Counted from the first letter of the stretch, positions 1 through 11,930 are shown. The stretch is 64,000 nucleotides of DNA from Harmothoe impar (GCA_947462335.1 OX381707.1:85805606-85869605), one strand, 5' to 3'. Translations and numbers: made by a program. The notes: generated by a model from the sequence alone, not told the origin.

Positions 1-3000
1 GAGAGTAATGAGGGTATAAAGATTGAGTGTGTTGGTATATGGGAGTGTGGGTGTGGTGCTAGTATAGAGAGTACTGAGGGTATAAAGATTGAGTGTGCTG
101 GTATATGGGAGTGTGGGTGTGGTGCTAGTATAGAGAGTACTCAGGTTATAAAGATAGAGTGTGCTGGTATACGGGAGTGTGGGTGTGGTGCTAGTATAGA
201 GAGTACTGAGGTTATAAAGATTAAGTGTGCTGGTGTATGGGAGTGTGGGTGTGGTGCTAGAATAGGGAATACTCAGGTTATACAGATTGAGTGAGCTGGT
301 ATATGGGAGTGTGGGTGTGGTGCTAGTATAGAGAGTAATGAGGGTATAAAGATTGAGTGTGCTGGTATATGGGAGTGTGGGTGTGGTGCTAGTATAGAGA
401 GTACTGAGGTTATACAGATTGAGTGTGCTGGTATATGGGAGTGTGGGTGTGGTGCTAGTATAGAGAGTAATGAGGGTATAAAGATTGAGTGTGCTGGTAT
501 ATGGGAGTGTAGGTGTGGTGCTAGTATAGAGAGTACTGAGGGTATAAAGATTGAGTGTGTTGGTATATGGGAGTGTGGGTGTGGTGCTAGTATAGAGAGT
601 AATGAGGGTATAAAGATTGAGTGTGCTGGTATATGGGAGTGTGGGTGTGGTGCTAGTATAGAGAGTACTGAGGTTATAAAGATTGAGTGTGCTGGTATAT
701 GGGAGTGTGGGTGTGGTGCTAGTATAGAGAGTACTAAGGTTATAAAGATTGAGTGTGCTGGTATATGGGAGTGTGGGTGTGGTGCTAGTATAGAGAGTAC
801 TGAGGTTATAAAGATTGAGTGTGCTGGTATATGGGAGTATGGGTGTGGTGCTAGTATAGAGAGTACTGAGGTTATAATGATTGAGTATGCTGGTATATGG
901 GAGTATGGGTGTGGTGCTAGTATAGAGAGTACTGAGGTTATAAAGATTGAGTATGTGGGTATATGGGGGTGTGGGTGTGGTGCTAGTATAGAGAGTACTG
1001 AGGTTATAAAGATTGAGTGTGCTGGTATATGGGAGTGTGGGTGTGGTGCTAGTATAGAGAGTACTGAGGTTATAAAGATTGAGTGTGCTGGTATATGGGA
1101 GTGTGGGTGTGGTGCTAGTATAGAGAGTACTCAGGTTATAAAGATTGAGTGTGCTGGTATATGGGAGTGTGGGTGTGGTGCTAGTATAGAGAGTACTGAG
1201 GTTATAAAGATTGAGTGTGCTGGTATATGGGAGTGTAGGTGTGGTGCTAGTATAGAGAGTACTGAGGGTATAAAGATTGAGTGTGTTGGTATATGAGAGT
1301 GTGGGTGTGGTGCTAGTATAGAGAGTACTCAGGTTATAAAGATTGAGTGTGCTGGTATATGGGAGTGTGGGTGTGGTGCTAGTATAGAGAGTACTGAGGT
1401 TATAAAGATTGAGTGTGCTGGTATATGGGAGTGTGGGTGTGGTGCTAGTATAGAGAGTACTGAGGTTATAAAGATTGAGTGTGCTGGTATATGGGAGTGT
1501 AGGTGTGGTGCTAGTATAGAGAGTACTGAGGTTATAAAGATTGAGTGTGCTGGTATATGGGAGTGTGGGTGTGGTGCTAGTATAGAGAGTACTGAGGTTA
1601 TAAAGATTGAGTGTGCTGGTATATGGGAGTGTGGGTGGGGTGCTAGTATAGACAGTACTGAGGTCATAAAGATTGAGTGTGCTGGTATATGGGAGTGTGG
1701 TGCTAGTATAGAGAGTACTGAGGTTATAAAGATTGAGTGTGTTGGTATATGGGAGTGTGGGTGTGGTGCTAGTATAGAGAGTACTGAGGGTATAAAGATA
1801 GAGTGTGTTGGTATATGGGAGTGTGGGTGTGGTGCTAGTATAGAGAGTACTGAGGTTATAAAGATAGAGTGTGCTGGTATATGGGAGTGTGGGTGTGGTG
1901 CTAGTATAGAGAGTACTGAGGTTATAAAGATTGAGTGTGCTGGTATATGGGAGTGTGGGTGTGGTGCTAGTATAGAGAGTACTGAGGGTATAAAGATAGA
2001 GTGTGTTGGTATATGGGAGTGTGGGTGTGGTGCTAGTATAGAGAGTACTGAGGTTATAAAGATTGAGTGTGCTGGTGTATGGGAGTGTGGGTGTGGTGCT
2101 AGTATAGAGAGTACTGAGGTTATAAAGATTGAATGTGCTGGTATATGGGAGTGTGGGTGTGGTGCTAGTATAGACAGTACTGAGGTTATAAAGATTGAGT
2201 GTGTTGGTATATGGGAGTGTGGGTGTGGTGCTAGTATAGAGAGTACTGAGGGTATAAAGATAGAGTGTGTTGGTATATGGGAGTGTGGGTGTGGTGCTAG
2301 TATAGAGAGTACTGAGGTTATAAAGATAGAGTGTGCTGGTATATGGGAGTGTGGGTGTGGTGCTAGTATAGAGAGTACTGAGGGTATAAAGATTGAGTGT
2401 GCTGGTATATGGGAGTGTGGGTGTGGTGCTAGTATAGAGAGTACTGAGGGTATAAAGATTGAGTGTGCTGGTATATGGGAGTGTGGGTGTGGTGCTAGTA
2501 TAGAGAGTACTGAGGGTATAAAGATTGAGTGTGCTGGTATATGGGAGTGTGGGTGTGGTGCTAGTATAGAGAGTACTGAGGGTATAAAGATTGAGTGTGC
2601 TGGTACATGGGAGTGTGGGTGTGGTGCTAGTATAGAGAGTACTGAGGTTATAAAGATTGAGTATGTTGGTATATGGGAGTGTGGGTGTGGTGCTAGTGTA
2701 GAGAGTACTGAGGGTATAAAGGTTGAGTGTGCTGGTATATAGGAGTGTGGGTGTGGTGCTAGTATAGAGAGTACTGAGGTTATAAAGATTGAGTGTGCTG
2801 GTATATGGGAGTGTGGGTGTGGTGCTAGTATAGAGAGTACTGAGGTTATAAAGATTGAGTGTGCTGGTATATGGGAGTGTGGGTGTGGTGCTAGTATAGA
2901 GAGTACTGAGGGTATAAAGATTGAGTGTGCTGGTGTATGGGAGTGTGGGTGTGGTGCTAGTATAGAGAGTACTGAGGGTATAAAGATTGAGTGTGCTGGT

Positions 3001-3746
3001 ACATGGGAGTGTGGGTGTGGTGCTAGTATAGAGAGTACTGAGGGTATAAAGATTGAGTGTGCTGGTACATGGGAGTGTGGGTGTGGTGCTAGTATAGAGA
3101 GTACTGAGGGTATAAAGATTGAGTGTGCTGGTATATGGGAGTGTGGGTGTGGTGCTAGTATAGAGAGTACTGAGGGTATAAAGATTGAGTGTGCTGGTAT
3201 ATGGGAGTGTGGGTGTGGTGCTAGTATAGAGAGTACTGAGGTTATAAAGATAGAGTGTGCTGGTATATGGGAGTGTGGGTGTGGTGCTAGTATAGAGAGT
3301 ACTGAGGGTATAAAGATTGAGTGTGCTGGTGTATGGGAGTGTGGGTGTGGTGCTAGTATAGAGAGTACTGAGGGTATAAAGATTGAGTGTGCTGGTACAT
3401 GGGAGTGTGGGTGTGGTGCTAGTATAGAGAGTACTGAGGGTATAAAGATTGAGTGTGCTGGTACATGGGAGTGTGGGTGTGGTGCTAGTATAGAGAGTAC
3501 TGAGGGTATAAAGATTGAGTGTGCTGGTATATGGGAGTGTGGGTGTGGTGCTAGTATAGAGAGTACTGAGGGTATAAAGATTGAGTGTGCTGGTATATGG
3601 GAGTGTGGGTGTGGTGCTAGTATAGAGAGTACTGAGGTTATAAAGATAGAGTGTGCTGGTATATGGGAGTGTGGGTGTGGTGCTAGTATAGAGAGTACTG
3701 AGGGTATAAAGATTGAGTGTGCTGGTATATAGCTGTGTGGGTGTGA
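1..3746. repeat. 66-bp minisatellite array, about 57 copies
   Basis: A head-to-tail array of a 66-bp unit (phase taken from GAGAGTACTGAGG) runs from the window edge, so it probably continues to the left. Counting unit starts gives 56 whole units plus a partial one. All are 66 bp except the unit at 1651-1710, which is 60 bp. Variation sits at a few positions: GTTATA/GGTATA, AAGATT/AAGATA, GCTGG/GTTGG and GTATAT/GTACAT/GTGTAT. The array ends abruptly near 3746. Because 66 and 60 are both multiples of three, frames stay open over long stretches on both strands, with only a few stops (for example 292-294 and 1294-1296). I see no splice sites, start context or other sign that it is coding. Confidence 0.97.
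2899..3690. repeat. 396-bp higher-order repeat, two exact copies
   Basis: Inside the 66-bp array, units 2899-3294 and 3295-3690 form two blocks of six units with the same order of variants: one GTGTAT unit, two GTACAT units, two GTATAT units, then one GTTATA/AAGATA unit. Reading base by base I find no difference between the blocks. This shows a recent tandem duplication of six units (6 x 66 = 396 bp). A looser seven-unit similarity (462 bp) links the stretches around 1741 and 2203. Confidence 0.9.
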
Positions 3747-4047
3747 GGTCTGCAGTTAACTATGCGCCCCATCACACCCCGATGGTGGAGGGGCGGGGGG
3801 TCTGTGTGCAAAGCTATACATCTGTATTAACCTGCCACATGGGGCGGTCCGTGTGAATGCCTGGTACCCTGATTAAAAATGATCAGGGAGAAGTAGACCT
3901 GAAAATGGTTCTGGGATTGGAACAGGGAGTGAGAGAGGGATATAGAAAAAGAGAGATAGACAGACACACATAATGGGACACAAGAAGAATGACAGAATGT
4001 TTTAATAAATCTGGATTCTTGCTATATTTACGATATTTCATACTTTG
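3747..4047. other. Unique spacer between satellite and first mobile element
   Basis: Non-repetitive sequence with a GC-rich start (GATGGTGGAGGGGCGGGGGG near 3781). I see no gene, RNA or repeat here. Confidence 0.5.
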
Positions 4048-4391
4048 TTTTTTTATGCCGAAGTGGTGGCGTAGCCCCATGGTGGTGCCGAACGAGGTAT
4101 ATGATGTTTGCACTTTGCCAGAAGTCAGAACGGGCGCCCCCATCTTGGATTGTGCCACCATCTTGGATTAAGGTGTCACAACACAAATTTATGTGATAAA
4201 AATAATATAAATCAACCTTTGATAGTTCCTGAGGTTGATTATGATCATACCTACCCCCGGCTATTCTAATTGTGTATCTGCCTAGCAACACACATTTCCA
4301 TGGTCCTAAGGTTGATTATAATCATACCTACCCCCCCTAATATGGACCCAAGAAATTCAATGGTTCTATTGGTTTGTTGCTAATACAGCTG

Positions 4392-4699
4392 GTTGCCTAG
4401 CAACGGCTATTCTTATTGTTTATCTGCCTAGCAACACACATTTCCATGGTCCTGAGGTTGATTATAATCATACCTGCCCCCCCTAATATGGACCCAAGGA
4501 ATTCAATGGTTCTATCCATTTGTAGCTAATACAGCTGGTTACCTAGCAACGGCTATTGTAATTGTTTATCTGCCTAGCAACACACATTTCCATGGTCCTG
4601 AAGTTGATTATAATCATACTTACCCCCCCCCCTAATATGGACCCAAAGAATTTAATGGTTCTATTGGTTTGTTGCTAATACAGCTGGTTGCCTAGCAAC
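4392..4699 (+). promoter_or_regulatory. Three RFX X-box motifs, about 146-149 bp apart
   Basis: GTTGCCTAGCAAC at 4392-4404, GTTACCTAGCAAC at 4538-4550 and GTTGCCTAGCAAC at 4687-4699 all fit the RFX X-box consensus GTNRCC-N(0-3)-RGYAAC with a 1-nt spacer. The motif match is seen; any RFX binding is inferred. Confidence 0.7.
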
Positions 4700-4710
4700 G
4701 GCTATTCTTA

Positions 4711-4770
4711 TTGTTGCCGCGTATCAAAATGCCTGAGGCATTTTTTACGTGGCAACAACCGCAATTCTTG
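4711..4770 (+). repeat. Terminal palindrome of copy 1 (left arm shortened)
   Basis: The left arm TTGTTGCCGCG...AAAATGCCT and right arm AGGCATTTTTTACGTGG...ATTCTTG fold around a single central G. The left arm lacks the outermost 12 or so bases found in copies 2 and 3. Mismatches (TATC in the left arm, ACGT in the right) show that this copy is older or damaged. Confidence 0.8.
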
Positions 4771-7059
4771 TTTGCAACAGCCCCCAGTCGGACCACCTGC
4801 CCAAGATGTTCACCAGTGGCTACACCATCAGGCAGTGGTTTAACCGGGTGGTAGGAATATTTTCTTTTGCTATGATGAAGAAAGAGGACTACAATGATGT
4901 GATATATAACCTTGATGATGTGTAAGATGAATTTCTGTGTAGGCTACATTTCTCCTTCCTGTTAGATAAAGTTATCTGGTCACCTTGTTCTTCTGAAGTT
5001 GTGTGCATTTAGTTCTACTTGCGGTTACTTCTCCTTTTAGAACAACACTTCATTCAAATCATTACTTCCCTATTTCTAGACGTCTATGGCTTTAGTTATT
5101 GATTGGATATAGCATAACACACATGTTTTTACCAGTGTAAAAAGGTTGCCCTTTAGGCAGGAAGTATGCCATTGACAGGTCAGCTACAATGGGTTATTTT
5201 TAGTAAACACCTATGTAACTTAAAATTAGCATAGGAGAAAAAACACTTTAGATGAAGTTCAATATATATAAACTAAACAGCACCTAAAGATAATAGACAA
5301 TAATAGTGCTGAATGCAGAATGAAACCCCTAATCTAACAATGGTATATTGTAATATGAATTTCAGTCAAATAAATTAGATGAAACATATTGAAAGGAATA
5401 CATTTCGCTTTATCAAAGCACACATCTGATTCTGTGATGTTCTTGCTTCAAAATAAAAGGAAAATATGATCATCAGGAGGACATTTTCAGCAAGTTAAGC
5501 CATCCAGGCTCCCTGACTCTGACTAACAGGGCTTTAAGGATTCTACATTTTATATTTAGCAATCCCATTTTCTGTTGTTGCAGGCTATTGTGCTGTATAA
5601 TTGACAACCGTTAGGAGATCCTGTATATGGTATTTGTAGAAAGTCAAGGCAACACTTGTGTTGTGTGCAACACTTTATTTCCCTACTCAAGTCAGCCATA
5701 TTTCTATATTTCTATTCAGTCGTCATCTTCATAAGTTCATCCTGATTCAGTTCATTTGAAAGTACCACATTTAACACATGAGCAAACAAATGAAATATTG
5801 TCATACAATGACTTTTAGTCATCATCTACTGTGCTCTCCATTTCCCCTAATCCGCCCTCCGGTTCCCCACCCAGTGCTGCAGGTGGGGGATTACCAGGTG
5901 GACTGAGAGGCTGATGGCTGCACCAATGGGAAGCTCCGCAGCAGTCCAAACATTTGACATCTTCTCTCAAAACTGTGGCAGTTTTTTTGTTTTTCTTTGA
6001 AAAACATCCATTCAGCTTCATTGCTTGTGTCATAGAGAGGGAAAGACTCATTGTTAGGTTTCCAAATCAACAGTTACAGCTAAATTAAGTGTAAGATAAG
6101 GTTGGAGCCATGTCAATGATTTTGTTTGAATTGAATGAGATAATGGAAATCTCCCACCTCCTCACTGAGGAAGGGTGTCCGATGTTTGACCACAACAGAA
6201 GGGAAGTAATTAAAAATCTAAAACAAAAAAGATGTTCCTGGGACATGCCCTGAAACCATAAGTGTTTTTAGATTAAATTTCTGTTGTTTTTATCCCTTAT
6301 CTTCACTGTGTATTTGAATTCACCGAAGAATGTTCTTAAAACACTTTTAAATTTCCTTTATTTCTTTACACTTCATGCAAAAAAACTTTTTATCTTTCTC
6401 TCTGAGATCATACCACACCTAAAACCCACTGGATAATTTCCTACTGTCAGGCGAACATTGAATACTGCTGTGACCACATATATCAGTATATCCAATGTCA
6501 TTGACAGCACATACGAATTCTAAATAGTGTGGTGCATTTCTTCAGTAGCCACACTAGCATATTAGGGAATCACCTTAGCTACTCTGAATAGAGACTTACC
6601 CGATGAAGGCACTTGACAATACCATACTTGAAGCAACAATTATTGGCAAGCAGTCAAGGACTAGACTGCTTTTCTGCATAATTCTAAAAGGCTCTGGACA
6701 AACAGTGAGATCATAGAGACTGTCTGGTTGTCTTGCTTGGATTAAAAAAAAGAGAAACACCTTCCGGCACCCCCTCTCTGCTATCATCATCAGCACAGAC
6801 CTCAGCCTTGCAGACATTCAGTAGTCCTGTATATTGAAAGGATGCCCATCTTTGCAGAGGGGGAGTCTTTGGCACTGACGAGACTTACACTGTGTACACT
6901 TCCCCCAGCTTGGATTTCCGGCATGACCAGTGGTCTCACACAGCCATACATCCTGTTCCAGCCCCCCTGGTCCCCTGTTGGCAAGAACGGCTGTATTTTG
7001 CATCTTTCTATATGATGTATACAGCAACTGGTTTGATGCTAGGCTATGGAGGCCTGTAC
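4771..7059. other. AT-rich DNA, no gene seen; partial S1 duplicate inside
   Basis: No convincing coding region. About 5510-5950 is a diverged copy of 21000-21350: both hold GACTAACAGGGCTTTAAGGA, then a stretch with CCCTCCGGTTCCCCACCCAG and CTGAGAGGCTGATGGCTGCA. The rest is unique AT-rich sequence. Short open frames at 6892-7116 and 5815-6051 have no recognisable domain. Confidence 0.5.
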
Positions 7060-8780
7060 TTGTTGTGTAAGCAGCAGTTCAAGCAGGTACAGGGTGCACT
7101 CGGTAGACAACAATAACATCCCCACGGCCCTAAGACTTTCTTGTGAACTAAGCTCCCTCTGACAATCAGACTGGAAAGATACCAGACTACAAGGGGCTAA
7201 CGATAGGGTATTTGGCTGTCTGATTGAGTGGGAACAAACACATCTAGCTGGTCTTGGAAAGAGCAACAATTCCACCTTTGGAATATCAAAGTTGTTTAAA
7301 GGCATTATCCATTTTACAATTCCTATGGGCAGAAACCACACCTTTTTTTCCGCTTGATCTTGAGAAATTTAATCAACTACTAGTACACCTTTTTCTGAGG
7401 CAATAAACAACAGACATCCACTTGAGTGATGGTATTTACTTTTCTTGAATTCTAGATCTTCACCAACTCATTTACCATTATCCTTCATCCAAAACCACTC
7501 AATCTTAAGCTACATAGCCGTATCACCAGACACTCAGACAGTTTAAGCAGCTTTAAATTGATTAAACAACCTACAAAGTGTCTCCTAACCTACAAGGTTG
7601 TCCTTCATGTACAGTGTGTGCATTGAGATGAATAGAATCAACTATACAATGTCATTTAATACAATATCTTGTAATGCCAAATGGCAGAATGGTACTGATC
7701 TTGGTGAGTATCTGAGGTGAATAGAAATTGATGAATATAATTATTATGTACATATATCAATGAACAATGATCATCATGATTCTTGTACTTCTGATAATGT
7801 ATGAACGTTTCACAAATCAATAAGACTGCTCACTCGCAAAGATAATGTATTTCAGCATTTATCAGTAATGGTAGGAAAAAAGTAAATGCAATGTATATCC
7901 GCAGATCATCTGGTGTACTGCTAACTATGGGCAAACATTGTTATCTAGATGATCATTACTATAGACTATGTAGTCCTAATCTGTATAGTATGCAGTCTGT
8001 TTTAAGGAGTCACTACACTAAGTACACAAGCATCATCTGATGTTTGACCTTAGACTAGAAGGTAAATGAAGTTGGCTAGTCTGGGCCTTAAAGGGGCTTC
8101 CTGTGGTTCTTTGGGAGTCTTAGAGTCTGAATCTTTAATGTGTGGAAGTGGGTCTGAGGTAACTTTAGAGTAATTGTCCCTGGACATCACAGAGAATAGA
8201 GTAGTACTATCCCAGGGACTGGAAACAACTTAATGCTATTTTGATGATCAGTGGGCTGGTCTGTTTGGTTTATTACCTTTTTGAAGTCTTAGTCTACACC
8301 CTCAGGTTTTCAATATTCTATATAAATAAATACTGGTAATCTACCTGCAGGCTACGCTGTTCATACCACTGGTGAGCACTGTACAACTAACACACTCTCA
8401 AACATTTAGACCCCCCGAATTGCCAAAGGAGCGCTCTCAGGGGTACTTCTGTCCGCCCCACTCCACTTCCTGTCCACAGGAACATTAGACTGCTCCCTAA
8501 GGGGTATGTGGGCCGGCTCCCTGACCCTGGCTAACAGGTTAAAGGACTCCAGTATACTATCTAGGGGATGGGATACTTATGTTATTTCAATGACCAGTGG
8601 TCCGGGCTGTTTTATTGCCTTGATGAAGCAGTGGTCTCCATCCTCAGGCCAACAGCATATTATCAGCCATATAGCTGCAGACTAGACTATTCCCCTAGAA
8701 TTTCCAAAGGAGGGCTCTCCGAGGTACTTCTGACCTGTCCGCCCCTTTACAACCCTTGTCAGCATTCATGTTCACCATAG
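7060..8780 (+). repeat. S1 segmental duplicate, copy a
   Basis: A diverged paralogue of 14080-16370 and 18715-20960. Shared landmarks, in the same order, are: the ACAATAACATCCCC stretch near 7107, CAGACTGGAAAGATACCAGA (7168), AGAGCAACAA...TTGTTTAAAGGCAT (7260-7300), AGACAGTTTAAGCAGCTTTA (7540), AGAGTCTGAATCTTTAATGT (8122), the TCCCTGGACATCACAGAGAA stretch (8180) and a GC-rich segment CTCTCAGGGGTACTTCTG (about 8435). The last motif recurs as GTACTTCTGACCTGTCCGCC near 8720. Open frames are not conserved between copies, so this reads as duplicated non-coding DNA. Confidence 0.75.
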
Positions 8781-8965
8781 CATGCTTACCCAGCTCCCTA
8801 AGCCATATCCTTTTACGTCTCCAACTCCTAGACTATTAGGTTTAAAGGTTCTTTTTTTGTATAGAGCCATGTTGAGAAAACGTTCAAATATGCTACTTTT
8901 CGAAAATGTATATAGTTTATCTGTTCCTAGGGTTGCCTACTAGTGTACCCAGTAGCGCCCTCCCG

Positions 8966-9065
8966 GTGGGCACAGACCACTTATTAAGTGCTTATTTAGC
9001 TTTGCATATTCTCTGTAGGGCTTCATAAGCGCTTATTAAGTGCTGCTTTTGTGAGGTGTGCCCAC
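8966..9065. mobile_element. 100-bp MITE-like inverted repeat
   Basis: The ends GTGGGCACA (8966-8974) and TGTGCCCAC (9057-9065) are exact inverted repeats. Just inside them, ACTTATTAAGTGCTTA is mirrored by TAAGCGCTTATTAAGTGC, so the element can fold almost along its whole length. No open frame and no clear target-site duplication. The superfamily is not assigned. Confidence 0.55.
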
Positions 9066-9837
9066 TGTGCTTATATCATATTTTATCTAGTAATCAACAC
9101 TCTTCTTTGGTTCCATGTACAGTGATTATATTCTAAAGGAACATGAGAAGTTAACTTAGATTACCAGGTGTTTTCATCCCAGATATATCTAGTCGGTAAG
9201 TGCAAGATGCATAACTTTTTTTTGCCATTTGACTCTTTGCAATTTGGATAAGGTGAGACAACATTGATAATGCCTGTGTACTTAAAAAAAAAAGATAACA
9301 GCCCCTTAACACAAGGCAAAAACCCTGAAAACCAAACAGGTTCATTGTCCTTACAACACTGGCCAGGCCTTAATGAATTGATTTCTTGAATGGAGCAAAA
9401 AAGGTGGCCATTTTGGTGAATTTAAAGTCCCCTTGCTGTCATTAGTAGTTAGTCGGGAGCTGATTAAGTCAGCTTAAAAGTAACTGTCTGTGTCTGGGTC
9501 AGCTTTCTCCAAGCTTCTGAATGAAATGCATATTTGAATTCTAAATGATCTGCCCTGAAAGCCATTACAATAATTACTCAGCACAAGATACATCACAAAG
9601 TCAACTATTGTTCAAGTATTCCAATTACCGCTCATTCAAACCTGTTCATCCAAACAAAAGATGTCTGGTCTAATTTGTATCAGGGAAATTCATCTTGATC
9701 AGGCACCTCCTGCACAACCAGAGTGGACTACTGTACCAAATCTATCATAATGAAGAGAAATTCTTCACTCAGAGTTACCTGGTCTTTGGCTGACAAGTCA
9801 ACTAACCAAGAACCCAGCAACCCTGAGCAGCACTATT
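9066..9837. other. No gene seen
   Basis: Unique AT-rich sequence. A 64-residue open frame on the minus strand (9151-9345) has no recognisable domain. No repeats stand out. Confidence 0.4.
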
Positions 9838-10082
9838 TAAAGTCTGGGTCTAAGCCCTGAGGCTTACAGAGCCAGTTCTGGAGCTGCCATTGTAGGAGGT
9901 GACGAGGGGCAGGCAGGGAGATGGTCAGCTCTGTCAGCTCTGTCCAGTCCTATTGGTGCTAGACGTCTCCATATGTGATAGCCCATAGCTAAATAGGTCT
10001 GCACCACAGTCATTGGGAACTGTTTCAGAAAAAGTGTGATAGTTGTTTTTGAGGAAAGTGAAGAGTTTATCAGTTTGGGTTA

Positions 10083-11286
10083 GGGTAGGTTCACCACTTT
10101 CAACCGGTCTGATTCATGTTTTTTCATGAGCTACCTTTCAGGTCTAACTGCTCCTTGAGTTTTTTGTGCATATCCTTCAGAATTGAACCAAACTTTAGGT
10201 ATAGCTCTGGAGAGTAACTTTCATGATGTCTTACAATGCCATATATCAGTTTACCGTATTTAATTCCATGATTTATCAGAGTATTCAGAATTGCCCCTTT
10301 TCACCCTAAGTCAGCCAAAATGAACCTTGAGTCAGCCATATTTCAACCACCAGAAATATGTCGAATAAACCAGTAATTTTCTGATTTTCATAAATGGATG
10401 AATGCATGCATCATATATCAATATGTTACAACTAACAATAGAGAAGAAAATAATTTATTGAATATTGAATAATCAAGACAAAGTCAGTACTGTACCTTAG
10501 GTGAATACAATTGCATTATTAGCTATCAACACAAGTAAATATTACTTGTATGAGCAATGAGGACCAAATACAACATTATAGACATGCAGTATGGAGTTCT
10601 ATTGAATATATCGGGGGCTCTGCCTTCTCACTCCCTTTTCCCCCCTCTTTTTGCGTTTCACCCTTGCCCTCTATACAATACACAAGTAGGCCTGCTATCC
10701 TTAACCATGTAGTAGAAGAGGGTATTCTGGAAGGAGGAGGTATTTACAAGGGTAGGGGGAATGTTCTTGGACAGAAATTCAAGGTGAGAGAATTCCAGGG
10801 GAGATTCCCGAGAAGAAAACCGCATGGTTGACTCAAGGTATGATGTGGCTGACTTAGGGTGAATTCATGGCTGACTTAAGGTGAAATGGGTATACCTTAC
10901 GAAATCAGTCCTAAATATAATTTAGGAAATGAATTTTGCTCAATAAAGACATGATTTGTGTGATTTAGATACATATGCAGCTCACAAAGCTGATTGACAC
11001 TGTGTATGAAAGGGACAAACACTTTAAATCAACTACCAAAGAGTATGAACAGTGGGGAGATTTTCATTCTCTGTTTGCCAAAACAGGTCAAACAGGAGTA
11101 CTTCTGACTGATTTTACAGTATGAAAAAGAGTGATGATGTGGATGCAATGTGCAGTATATATTTGGAAAACACTTGAATTCTTAAATCAGTGGGTGTCTA
11201 TTGTCACCAGATGCATATTGAACTTGTAATTTCAGGTCAAAAGTGGTTGACTCAAGGTATGAGTTTGACTCAGGGTGAACCTACCC
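10083..11286 (+). mobile_element. 1.2-kb TA-flanked inverted-repeat DNA element, copy 1
   Basis: The ends are GGGTAGGTTCACC (from 10083) and its complement GGTGAACCTACCC (to 11286). TA lies on both sides (10081-10082, 11287-11288), as expected for Tc1/mariner-type or related insertion. A second copy of nearly identical length lies inverted at 35188-36393. The interior carries several short copies of a motif like CACCCTAAGTCAGCCA in both orientations, mostly near the ends. The 93-residue frame at 10550-10831 is not kept in copy 2, so the element is non-autonomous. No transposase is seen. Confidence 0.85.
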
Positions 11287-11746
11287 TATCCTTATCCAGT
11301 TATCCAGGTATTATACTGTGCATGCGCCTTTGCTATACTTGGTTTATTAGACAACTGCATCACAATACCAAACTTAAAGCGACATAATCACCAAGTCCCA
11401 TTCAAAATACTAGTACGGTTCTAGTCTGCTATGTGGTTACTGAGAGAGTGGTGATATCACTCCTTTTAAAGCAACGTATAATGGCAAGCAGCTAAAACCT
11501 ATCTGATGTTTAAGGCTCAGTCATGGTGGCAGTTCCCTGTGCAAGGCTGGGTCTGTACGCTGTTTAAAAGCAAGCCTCAGCACCCAGGCACTAAATGGTG
11601 TAGCCAGATTACACATTCAGAAGCTTTACAATAAACTGCCACACCTTTTTTATGCCGAAGTGGTGGCGTAGCCACCTGGTGGTGCCGCCAGGCACCACCA
11701 GAACGAGGTATATGATGTTTGCACTTTACCAGAAGTCAGAACGGGC

Positions 11747-11777
11747 GCCGCCATCTTGGATTGTGCCGCCATCTTGG
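11747..11777 (-). promoter_or_regulatory. Two YY1-like motifs at the 5' end of the element
   Basis: GCCGCCATCTTGG at 11747-11759 and again at 11765-11777 is the complement of the YY1 consensus core AAGATGGCGGC. Copy 3 keeps two AAAATGGCGGC motifs at the same relative place (45088-45121), and copy 1 has two degenerate ones. The sequence match is seen; binding is inferred. Confidence 0.55.
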
Positions 11778-11930
11778 ATTAAGGTGTCACAACACAAATT
11801 TATGCTATGTGATAACAATAATATAAATCAACCTTTGATAGTTCCTGAGGTTGATTATAATTATACCTACCCCCCATATAATGGACCCAAGGAATTCAAT
11901 GGTTCTATCGGTTTGTTGCTAATACAGCTG

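Larger units (their letters stand above)
4048..4770 (+). mobile_element. X-box tandem-repeat element, copy 1 (short)
   Basis: The first of three copies of one element family. It opens with a T-run followed by ATGCCGAAG, then a 5' region shared with the copy at 11646. This includes two degenerate CCATCTTGG motifs and the phrase GGTGTCACAACACAAATTTA. Three to four core repeats of about 146 bp follow, then a palindrome ending in ATTCTTG at 4770. The roughly 200-bp spacer that separates core and palindrome in the other copies is missing: the core runs straight into TTGTTGCCGCG at 4711, a probable internal deletion. No protein is encoded, so it is non-autonomous. It may be a Helentron-associated (HINE-like) element or a poly-A retroposon in the opposite orientation; see copy 2. 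Confidence 0.8.

Noticed and set aside
877..1667. Repeat-peptide ORFs (139 aa plus strand, 112 aa minus strand)
   Set aside because: They are by-products of a satellite whose unit is a multiple of three. Both strands are open and stops occur in nearby units.
1..3746. CRISPR-like array
   Set aside because: Units are contiguous repeats with no unique spacers, in eukaryotic DNA.
6892..7116. 74-aa ORF with a membrane-like stretch
   Set aside because: No known family. The right part overlaps the S1 duplicate and is not open in the other copies.
10550..10831. 93-aa ORF as a gene
   Set aside because: It lies inside the 1.2-kb TA element and is not kept in the second copy (35188-36393).
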